Below, one piece after another: positions 58,047 to 64,000 of a stretch of 64,000 nt of DNA (positions are counted from its first letter, which is position 1; the number at the start of each line of letters is the position of its first letter). The DNA comes from Geodermatophilus marinus (GTDB taxonomy: Bacteria > Actinomycetota > Actinomycetes > Mycobacteriales > Geodermatophilaceae). The DNA lies in NCBI RefSeq assembly GCF_003428645.1, contig NZ_QVQH01000015.1, forward strand, positions 47,355 to 111,354. Reading direction: 5' to 3'. Position numbers and translations under genes: made by a program. Below the pieces are notes generated by a model. It worked only from the letters and a program-made list of their open reading frames with translations. It was not told where the DNA came from and did not search any database.

Positions 58047-59477
58047 TCAGCGCCAGCAGTACGAGTCGGACGACGCGTCACCGCCCTGCAGGCGCACCTG
58101 GTGCACCCGCAGCCCCCGGAAGTCCTCGCCGCGCGGGAAGAACCGCTCGTCGAGGGTGAGGCCGCCCGCGGCCGGATCGGTGTCCACCTTGGCCATCCAG
58201 GCGCCGACCCCGGCGGGGAAGAACTGGTCGTCCCAGGCCCCGTACAGCGAGTTGGTCAGGTAGACCCGCCGCCCGTCCCGGCTGACCTCCACCATCTGCG
58301 GGCCGCCCGCGAGCCGTTCCGCGGGCGCGGCGGGGTGCGGGGTGCGCCGCACGATCCCGCCGAGGTGCACCGAGCCGACCTCGCGCGGCGCGGCCGGGTC
58401 GGAGACGTCGTACTGCTTGAGCTCGCCGGTGCCCCAGCAGGAGACGTAGAGCATCCGGTCGTCCACCGACAGGTCGATGTCGGAGACCAGCGGCGGGACC
58501 GCCCCGAAGGGCTGCAGCGCCGGCGGGAGGTCGGCGGGGTCCGCCGGCTCGGCCGGGATGCTGATCACCTCGTCGACCCGCCACTCGTCGCCCTCGCGGT
58601 GCCACCGCCACACCGAGGCGGACAGGTCGGCCGTGGAGATGACGACACCGACGAAGCCCCAGGTGGCGTCCGGGTCGTGCGAGGGGCGGATCTCGAGCAC
58701 CATCTGGTGCTCGGGCCCGAGGTCGACGGTCTGCCGGTGCTTGCCCTCGGCGAGGTCCCAGAAGTGCAGGCGGTGCCCGTACTGCTGGCCGAGCAGCAGG
58801 TCGGGGACGAGGCCGTCCTCGATCATCGAGGGGGTGCCCCACTCGCTGGAGACGAGGGTGTTCTGGTTGAGGTGCCACCAGGCGTCGTAGGCCAGGTGCT
58901 GGTCGCCCCGGTCGGTCTCCCACGGCCCGATGACGTCGAAGGTGGCGTGGTCGAGCAGGGCGATGCCGCCGGGGCCGCCCCCGTCCTCCGCGCCGCCGAG
59001 GCAGGTGAGGAACACCCCGTCCGGCCCGCAGTGCAGCGTGTGCGGCCGGGAGTAGCCGGCCTTGGCGCGCAGCTCCTCGGCCTCGATCGTCTTGTGCAGC
59101 CGCGGGGACCGGGGGTCGGGGTGGGTGTCGAAGACGTGCACCCGGGAGCTGCGGATGCCCGGCACCAGCAGGTAGCGCCGCTGCAGCCCGTCGTCCCCCG
59201 TGTCGTGCCCGGCGTGCATGAGGGCGCTGGAGCAGGCGTTCCAGCCGAAGTGGTGCAGCTCGTCCCCGGTGGTCGGCATGTCGGCCCACCCGACCACCTG
59301 CCCGTAGGAGTCGGAGGCCGGGTCGGTGTCCACGACGGTCAGCGCGTCCGGGCGCTGCCCGGACCGGTCGAAGGCCACCACGTAGGCCAGCTCCTCGGTC
59401 GGCGCGGCGATGGCCTCGGCCGGGCTGCGGTAGAAGGTCGGGTCGGTCGGGACGGCGGTGCCGGTCGGTCCGCTCAT
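58047..59477 (-). CDS. selenium-binding protein 56 family (methanethiol oxidase-like)
   Basis: A 476-aa SBP56 protein. Diagnostic stretches: FYRSPAEAIAAPTEELAYV at the N-terminus, HHFGWNACSSAL, YSRPHTLHCGPDGVFLTCLGG, VSSEWGTPSMIEDGLVPDLLLG, DIDLSVDDRMLYVSCWGTGELKQYDVSDP and GGPQMVEVSRDGRRVYLTNSLYGAWDDQFFP. Bacterial SBP56 oxidises methanethiol to formaldehyde, sulfide and peroxide. The name reflects selenium binding by animal homologues, not a Sec residue. ATG at 59477 follows GGAGGAGAG. A DevR-type box lies between it and the divergent MFS gene. Confidence 0.95.
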   Translation of the reverse strand: MSGPTGTAVPTDPTFYRSPAEAIAAPTEELAYVVAFDRSGQRPDALTVVDTDPASDSYGQVVGWADMPTTGDELHHFGWNACSSALMHAGHDTGDDGLQRRYLLVPGIRSSRVHVFDTHPDPRSPRLHKTIEAEELRAKAGYSRPHTLHCGPDGVFLTCLGGAEDGGGPGGIALLDHATFDVIGPWETDRGDQHLAYDAWWHLNQNTLVSSEWGTPSMIEDGLVPDLLLGQQYGHRLHFWDLAEGKHRQTVDLGPEHQMVLEIRPSHDPDATWGFVGVVISTADLSASVWRWHREGDEWRVDEVISIPAEPADPADLPPALQPFGAVPPLVSDIDLSVDDRMLYVSCWGTGELKQYDVSDPAAPREVGSVHLGGIVRRTPHPAAPAERLAGGPQMVEVSRDGRRVYLTNSLYGAWDDQFFPAGVGAWMAKVDTDPAAGGLTLDERFFPRGEDFRGLRVHQVRLQGGDASSDSYCWR

Positions 59478-59546
59478 CGTCTGCTCTCCTCCGCCACGGG
59501 GTCGTCGTGATGGGCCGATGCTTCGCCGCCCCGGAGGACGCGGACA

Positions 59547-59560
59547 GGGACCTCGGGCCC
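59547..59560. promoter_or_regulatory. DevR-type box between SBP56 and MFS genes
   Basis: GGGACCTCGGGCCC, an exact match to GGGACNTNNGNCCC. The best plus-strand -10 (CAGGAT, 59602-59607) puts it about 60 bp upstream of a start near 59614, not the usual 43, so its use is less certain. Confidence 0.5.
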
Positions 59561-59652
59561 GCCCGACCGGGGACCGCGCGGCCGCCGGCCGCCGGCTCCG
59601 GCAGGATCGCGACCGGACCCGGGCGCCTCTCCCCGGGCGGTGGGAGGTGCGC

Positions 59653-60849
59653 GTGCGGGTACGACCCCGGGTCCTGGTCGCCCTGGTGGCCCTGGCGTCG
59701 GCGGTGGCGCAGGCCTTCGGCCGGTTCTCCTTCGCCATCCTGCTGCCGTCGATCAACGCGGACCTGCTCGGCTCCTACGCCGTCGCCGGCCTCGTGGGCA
59801 CGGTCAACGTCGCGGCCTACCTGCTCGGCACCCTGCTGGTCAGCGCCGTCGCCGCCCGCGTCGCACCGGCCACGCTGATCCGGGCCGGGCTGGCCGCGAG
59901 CACCGCCGGCCTGGTGCTCGCGGCCTCGGCGGGCGGGGCGGGCCCGCTCGCCGCCGGCCTGGGCCTGACCGGGCTGGGCGGCGCGCTCATCTGGGTGCCG
60001 GCGCCCGGCCTGGCCGGGTCGGTGGTGCGCCCCTCGCGGCGGGGCGCCGCCATCGGCGTCGCCGGCTCCGGGATCGGGCTCGGCATCGTGGTCGCCAGCG
60101 CCCTGGCCGCGGCGCTGCACCCGGTCGGGGGCGACGCCTCCTGGCGCACCGTCTACCTGGTCGAGGCGGGCATCGCGGGGGTCACCCTCGCGCTGTGCCT
60201 GGCGTTCCTGCGCCCGGCGCCGGGCCGCGACGACGCCGCACCCGCGCGCCCCCGGGCGCTGCGCCGGGTCCCCGGCTGGGTGGGCCTGGCCGGCGGCTAC
60301 GCCGCCTACGGACTGGCCTACTCGGTCTACACGACCTACCTGGTGAGCGCGCTCGAGGACGACGCCGGGTTCTCCGACCGCCACGCCGCCGCCGTCTACA
60401 CCCTGGTCGGCGTGGCGCTGGTCTTCGGGGGCCTGCTGCTCGGGCCGCTGTCGGACCGGTGGGGGCGGGGCCGCGCGCTGGTGGTGGGCTACCTGGGCAT
60501 GGCGGCCGCCATCGCCGCCGTCCTGCTGGGCGCCGAGCCGTTCGCCGCCCTGTCGGCGCTGCTGTTCGGCCTCACGATGTCCGGGCTGCCGGCCGTGATC
60601 GCCGCCCACCTGTCGGATTCGCTCACCCCGCGGGAGTTCGCCGGTGCGTTCGGCCGCTGCACCCTCGCCTTCGGCGTCGCGCAGCTGTGCGGCCCGCCGC
60701 TGGGCGGGTTCCTCGCGGAGTCCGCGGGCACCTTCCTGCCGGCCTTCGCGCTGGCCGCCGGGGTGGCCCTGGCCGGCGCCGCCCTGAGCGTCCCGGTGGT
60801 CCGGTCCGCGGCCGGGCGGGGGGAGCCGGTGGCCGGCGCGCGCCGCTGA
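59653..60849 (+). CDS. MFS transporter (YbfB/YjiJ-like)
   Basis: A 398-aa protein with 12 predicted helices. It opens VLVALVALASAVAQAFGRFSFAILLPSINADLLGSYAVAGLVGTVN, the beginning typical of YbfB/YjiJ-type MFS proteins. A central loop with RPAPGRDDAAPARPRALRR separates the halves, and GPLSDRWGRGRALVVGY is the A-like loop of the second half. Substrate unknown. GTG at 59653 follows GGGAGG with six-base spacing; GTG at 59647 is also in frame. Confidence 0.88.
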   Translation: MRVRPRVLVALVALASAVAQAFGRFSFAILLPSINADLLGSYAVAGLVGTVNVAAYLLGTLLVSAVAARVAPATLIRAGLAASTAGLVLAASAGGAGPLAAGLGLTGLGGALIWVPAPGLAGSVVRPSRRGAAIGVAGSGIGLGIVVASALAAALHPVGGDASWRTVYLVEAGIAGVTLALCLAFLRPAPGRDDAAPARPRALRRVPGWVGLAGGYAAYGLAYSVYTTYLVSALEDDAGFSDRHAAAVYTLVGVALVFGGLLLGPLSDRWGRGRALVVGYLGMAAAIAAVLLGAEPFAALSALLFGLTMSGLPAVIAAHLSDSLTPREFAGAFGRCTLAFGVAQLCGPPLGGFLAESAGTFLPAFALAAGVALAGAALSVPVVRSAAGRGEPVAGARR

Positions 60850-60871
60850 CCGCCCGCGGCCGGCCCGGCGG

Positions 60872-61342
60872 TCAGCGGCCGAGGTGCGCTCGCACCGCCG
60901 CGACGACCACGCGGTGGTCGGCGAGCTGCGGCAGCCCGGAGACCGCCACCGCCCCGACCGGCCCGACCGAGCGGACCGAGACCGGGAAGGCGCCGCCGTG
61001 CGCCGCGTAGCGCAGGGGGTCGAGGCCGAACTCCGCCTCGAAGGTGGTCCCGCGCTCGACCGAGGCCTGCCGGACGTACAGGCTGCCGTGCCCGAACCGG
61101 TGCACGACCCGCATCTTCCGCTCGATCCAGGTGTCGTTGTCGGGGGTCGCCCCGGGCAGCGCGGCGGAGAACAGCCGGTGCCCGTTGCGGACGACGGCGA
61201 CCGCCACCGGGGCGCCGTCGCGGCGGGCGGCGGCCACGAGCGCCGAGCCCAGGTCCCACGCGTCGTCGTTGGTGAAGCCGGTGAACTGCAGCTCCTCCTC
61301 CTCGGCGGCGAGCTCGGCGAGGGACGGGAAGTCGTCGGCCAT
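60872..61342 (-). CDS. UPF0303 / heme-degrading-domain protein
   Basis: A 156-aa protein of the UPF0303 (GlcG/HbpS-like fold) family. It contains LQFTGFTNDDAWDLGSALVAAAR, VAVAVVRNGHRLFSAALPGATPDNDTWIERKMRVVHRFGHGSLYV and a GGAFPVSVRSVGPVGAVAVSGLPQ loop. HbpS relatives bind heme, but the role of UPF0303 is unproven. ATG at 61342 follows GGAAGGAGG. Convergent with the MFS gene. Confidence 0.9.
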   Translation of the reverse strand: MADDFPSLAELAAEEEELQFTGFTNDDAWDLGSALVAAARRDGAPVAVAVVRNGHRLFSAALPGATPDNDTWIERKMRVVHRFGHGSLYVRQASVERGTTFEAEFGLDPLRYAAHGGAFPVSVRSVGPVGAVAVSGLPQLADHRVVVAAVRAHLGR

Positions 61343-61444
61343 GTCCTCCTTCCTACCGGTCGCCGCGCCCGGACCCCCGGGCGGGAGGACGCCTCATCCC
61401 CGGCGGGGGAGGCGGCCGGGCCGCGCCCCGGCTGGGATGTCGGC

Positions 61445-62284
61445 ATGTGCCGCTGGCTCGCCTACTCGGGGGATCCCGTCCTGCTCGAGGACCTGCTGTA
61501 CCGGCCGGCGAACTCGCTGGTGATGCAGAGCCTGCACGCCCGGCTCGGTGCCGAGCCGACCAACGGGGACGGCTTCGGGGTGGGCTGGTACGACGGCCGG
61601 CCCCGGCCCGGGCTGTTCCGGAGCACCGACCCGGCCTGGAACGACCGCAACCTGCAGGAGCTCTCCGCGCACGTCGAGGCCCCCCTCGTGGTGGCCCACA
61701 TCCGGGCCTCGACGGGGACGGCGGTCCAGCAGACCAACTGCCACCCGTTCCGCCACGACCGCTGGCTCTGGGCGCACAACGGCGTCCTGACCGGTTTCCC
61801 GCTGGTCCGGCGGGACCTGGCGTTCGCCGTCGCCCCGGAGCTGTTCCCCCTGATCGAGGGGTCCACCGACTCGGAGCTGTTCTTCCACCTCGCGCTCACC
61901 CTCGGGCTGGAGGAGGACCCGCCGGCCGCGGTGGCCCGCGCCGTGGGGCTGGTCGAGGAGACCGGCCGGCGGCACGGCATCGACTTCCCGGTGCAGATGA
62001 CCGTGATCACCACCGACGGCGAGACGCTGTGGGCCTTCCGGTACTCCAGCGAGGGCCGCTCGCGCTCGCTGTTCACCAGCACGGACGTCTCGACCCTGCG
62101 GGCCCAGTACCCGGACAACCCGCTGCTGCAGCGGGTGTCCGACCGGGCCCGGCTGGTGGTCTCCGAGCCGCTCGGTGACCTCCGGGGGGCCTGGCACGAG
62201 GTGCCCGAGTCCAGCTGCGTGGTGGTGCGGGCCGGGGAGCAGCAGCTGCTGCCGTTCGCCCCCGCCGTCCCGGCGGCGGCCTGA
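61445..62284 (+). CDS. class II glutamine amidotransferase
   Basis: A 279-aa Ntn-type glutamine amidotransferase of the YafJ kind. The nucleophile is Cys2 (MCRWLAYSGDP, exposed after Met removal). EPTNGDGFGVGWYD, VAHIRASTGTAVQQTNCHPF and LWAHNGVLTGF form the active site. Unlike EgtC, the opening is MCRWLAY, so a role in ergothioneine synthesis is not implied. The ATG at 61445 may be leaderless (TGGGAT at 61433-61438, no ribosome site). A carboxylate-amine ligase follows on the same strand. Confidence 0.92.
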   Translation: MCRWLAYSGDPVLLEDLLYRPANSLVMQSLHARLGAEPTNGDGFGVGWYDGRPRPGLFRSTDPAWNDRNLQELSAHVEAPLVVAHIRASTGTAVQQTNCHPFRHDRWLWAHNGVLTGFPLVRRDLAFAVAPELFPLIEGSTDSELFFHLALTLGLEEDPPAAVARAVGLVEETGRRHGIDFPVQMTVITTDGETLWAFRYSSEGRSRSLFTSTDVSTLRAQYPDNPLLQRVSDRARLVVSEPLGDLRGAWHEVPESSCVVVRAGEQQLLPFAPAVPAAA

Positions 62285-62335
62285 GCCGGCCTCCGTGGGA
62301 GGGCACACCGTGGCGCGGCGTCCTCCGGCGCGGCG

Positions 62336-63541
62336 GTGGTCGCGGTGACCGCCGGGCCGGCCCCGCCGACCGGGAGCGGCCCCACCGCCGTCCCCGCCGG
62401 CCCGCTGCCCGCCGCGCCGGCGACGACCCTCGGCGTGGAGGAGGAGTTCTTCCTCCTCCGCTCGGGCGGCGCAGCCGCGACCGTGGCCCCCGAGCTGCTG
62501 CGCGCCCTGGACGGTGCGGTCGACCTGCAGGCGGAGTTCATGCAGTTCCAGGTGGAGAGCACCTCGCAGGTGCGGACGGACCTGCACGCGCTCGCCGGGG
62601 ACCTGACCCGCGGACGCCGGGCGCTCGCGGCCGCGGCGGGTGAGCTCGGCGCCCTGCTCGTGGCCAGCGGCACCCCGCCGTTCCGCGTGCCCGGGCGGGT
62701 CGCCGTCACCCCCTCGCCTCGGTACCGGGAGATGCTCGACCGGTGGAGCCGGGCGGGGGAGGACGTGTCCTGCGCGACCCACGTGCACGTCGGCGTGCCG
62801 TCCCGCGACCTCGGCGTGGCGGTGGTCGACCGGGTCCGCGGGTGGCTGCCGGTGCTGCTGGCGCTGGGGGCCAACTCGCCGTTCTGGCGGGGCCGGGACA
62901 CCGGCTGGGCCAGCTACCGGCACGCCGTCCTCCGGGCCTGGCCGACGGCCGTCCTGCCCCCGCGGTTCCGGGACGCGGCCGCGTGGGACGAGGGCGTCGC
63001 CGAGCGGATCGCCGAGGGGGCCGCGCTCGACCGGGCCAGCGTCTACTGGTTCGCGCGCCTCTCCCCGCGCTACCCGACGGTGGAGATCCGGGTCGCCGAC
63101 GCCGCACTCACCACGGCCGAGGCGGTGCTGATCGCGGGCCTCTGCCGCGCGCTCGTGGTCACCGCGCTGCGGGAGGCGGTCGCCGGCGCCCCGCCACCGG
63201 AGCTGCCGGACGCGGCGCTGGCGGCCTCGGTGGTGGCCGCCGCGCGCCGCGGGCTGGGCGGTCTCCTCCTGGACCCGTGGACGAGGCGGTGGCTGCCCGG
63301 GCGGGACGCGCTGCCCGGGCTGCTCGCCCACGTGGCGCCGGCCCTGGAGGAGGCGGGGGACGCCGTCCTGGTGCGCGGGCTGCTGGAGGCGCGGCTCACC
63401 GCCCGCTCGGGTGCCGCCCGCCAGCGGGCCCTGCGCCGCGGGACCGGACCCGGGGGTCTCGTGGCGGCCCTGGCCGCCGCGACCCTGGCGGACGGCGGGG
63501 TGGGCTACCTACCGCCCACCCCGCGCGTCCCGGAGGGCTGA
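62336..63541 (+). CDS. GCS2-type carboxylate-amine ligase (YbdK-like)
   Basis: A 401-aa member of glutamate-cysteine ligase family 2. LGVEEEFFLL near residue 35, MQFQVESTSQVRTDL, the central CATHVHVGVPSR near residue 145 and PTVEIRVADAALTTAEAVLIAGL near residue 250 are typical of YbdK/EgtA-like enzymes that ligate a carboxylate to an amine with ATP. Physiological substrate unknown. GTG at 62336 or 62345; neither has a clear ribosome site. Paired with the amidotransferase 51 bp upstream. Confidence 0.88.
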   Translation: MVAVTAGPAPPTGSGPTAVPAGPLPAAPATTLGVEEEFFLLRSGGAAATVAPELLRALDGAVDLQAEFMQFQVESTSQVRTDLHALAGDLTRGRRALAAAAGELGALLVASGTPPFRVPGRVAVTPSPRYREMLDRWSRAGEDVSCATHVHVGVPSRDLGVAVVDRVRGWLPVLLALGANSPFWRGRDTGWASYRHAVLRAWPTAVLPPRFRDAAAWDEGVAERIAEGAALDRASVYWFARLSPRYPTVEIRVADAALTTAEAVLIAGLCRALVVTALREAVAGAPPPELPDAALAASVVAAARRGLGGLLLDPWTRRWLPGRDALPGLLAHVAPALEEAGDAVLVRGLLEARLTARSGAARQRALRRGTGPGGLVAALAAATLADGGVGYLPPTPRVPEG

Positions 63542-63571
63542 GGGCCCGCGCCGAGCGGCCCGCGGCGGCGG

Positions 63572-63613
63572 TCAGCCCCCGGCGAGCTCGGTGAAGGTGT
63601 CGGCAGGCCACCC
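63572..63613 (-). pseudogene. fragment resembling the 3' end of the gene at 63811
   Basis: Read on the minus strand, the last 13 codons give WPADTFTELAGG and a TGA. These align with WVADTFAVLTRG and TGA at the end of the downstream gene (63811). About 35 bp are clearly similar. No longer ORF extends from it. It is probably the remains of a duplicated gene end. Confidence 0.5.
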
Positions 63614-63706
63614 GGCCTGCGCCCGCAGGGGCGCGCTGGGCCTGCACCGGCTCAGCGCCATCGGCTGCCGTTCCATGCGGCTCACCAGGGTTGACCCGCG
63701 TCGTCG

Positions 63707-63740
63707 GACGTGGAGCCGGGTCACAGCGCGGCTCCACGTC
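63707..63740. terminator. 11-bp hairpin
   Basis: GACGTGGAGCC (63707-63717) pairs with GGCTCCACGTC (63730-63740) around a 12-nt loop. It lies in the gap between the ligase gene and the minus-strand gene ending at 63811. The rest of 63542-63810 shows only the 3'-end fragment described separately. Confidence 0.5.
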
Positions 63741-63810
63741 GGGCCGGGCGGCTCGACCCGCGCCGGAGCACGCCGACGTGCGCACGAAGGGTCACACCTG
63801 GCTGCCGAAT

Positions 63811-64000
63811 TCAGCCCCGGGTGAGCACGGCGAAGGTGTCGGCCACCCAGTCGGCGACGAAGGTGCTGACATGGGGGAGGTGGTCCAGGCCGATGTGCTC
63901 GGTGGCCCCCTCCTCGGGCGTGAAGACCCGCAGCTCCCGCTTGGGGGAGTTGACCGCCTGGTCGTAGGAGCGGTGCGCCATCTCCAGCGGGATCTGCCGG
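63811..64000 (-). CDS. C-terminal part of a hydrolase-like protein (partial)
   Basis: The last 62 codons of a minus-strand gene entering from the right edge. The peptide includes QIPLEMAHRSYDQAVNSPKRELRVFTPEEGATEHIGLDHLPHVSTFVADWVADTF. This resembles the end of an alpha/beta-hydrolase, with the catalytic His expected in the EHIGLD stretch. Only the tail is visible, so the family call is tentative. Confidence 0.6.
   Translation of the reverse strand, partial: RQIPLEMAHRSYDQAVNSPKRELRVFTPEEGATEHIGLDHLPHVSTFVADWVADTFAVLTRG

Noticed and set aside
58047..59477. Selenium-binding protein as a second selenoprotein linked to the UAG gene
   Set aside because: The SBP56 frame has no internal stop. The name reflects selenium binding in animals, so proximity alone is not evidence of a selenium operon.
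61445..62284. Assignment as EgtC
   Set aside because: The N-terminus MCRWLAYSGDP and spacing of motifs fit the YafJ-like amidotransferases better, and no other ergothioneine genes are in the window.

Overview
The window is a very GC-rich chromosomal segment of an actinomycete. GTG starts, 4-base ATGA/GTGA gene overlaps, DUF222/HNH (13E12-type) proteins, a mycothiol-ligase-like enzyme and a DevR/DevS pair all fit this. The gene set and style resemble Geodermatophilaceae (Blastococcus, Geodermatophilus, Modestobacter). That assignment is inferred from gene content; there is no rRNA in the window. No tRNA, prophage, intact insertion sequence or CRISPR array was seen.

Layout. 1-5.5 kb: tail of a DUF222/HNH protein, then two divergent pairs of translationally coupled glycosyltransferases (surface glycan assembly). 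5.7-12.3 kb: housekeeping metabolism (succinate-semialdehyde-type dehydrogenase, quinone-reductase-like enzyme, pyridoxal kinase, RDD membrane protein, MshC/CysS-like ligase, methyltransferase). 12.3-17.5 kb: a cation P-type ATPase broken by a frameshift in a G run, a second DUF222/HNH protein and a small membrane protein.

17.5-54.5 kb is the core of the window: a dormancy (DosR/DevR-type) island. It holds a DevR response regulator, a DevS-like GAF-GAF histidine kinase with the PPHH heme-pocket motif, Hsp20, DUF1876 (Rv1738-like), an Rv1733c-like membrane protein, four two-domain universal stress proteins, a CBS-BON protein, three Acg-type nitroreductases, two flavodoxins, a PNPOx-like protein, a GNAT/acyl-CoA-synthetase fusion, GH65, two wax-ester/triacylglycerol synthases with an acyl-CoA ligase, and unusual PAP2-kinase-flippase-like membrane proteins. 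A 14-bp palindrome of the form GGGACNTNNGNCCC recurs in most intergenic regions of the island. In many cases its centre is 42-45 bp upstream of a predicted leaderless start codon that follows an NANNNT -10 box. The same motif precedes the methyltransferase-ATPase pair at 11.7 kb, the membrane protein at 16.7 kb and the SBP56/MFS divergon at 59.5 kb. This looks like one DevR-controlled regulon for hypoxia/dormancy, storage lipid and redox maintenance.

54.5-64 kb: glucose-6-phosphate isomerase (TTG start), then a SAM-dependent methyltransferase interrupted by an in-frame TAG at a position where relatives are recalled to have Cys. The bases after the TAG form a hairpin whose key positions (U17, G23, U24) coincide with the E. 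coli fdhF SECIS. Because UAG-directed selenocysteine has been reported in Geodermatophilus and Blastococcus, I interpret this as a UAG-encoded selenoprotein. It is followed by an alpha/beta hydrolase, selenium-binding protein 56, an MFS transporter, a UPF0303 protein, a class II amidotransferase, a GCS2-type carboxylate-amine ligase and the tail of another gene.

The region also carries many in-frame 15-bp minisatellites, perfect intergenic hairpins and several gene remnants.
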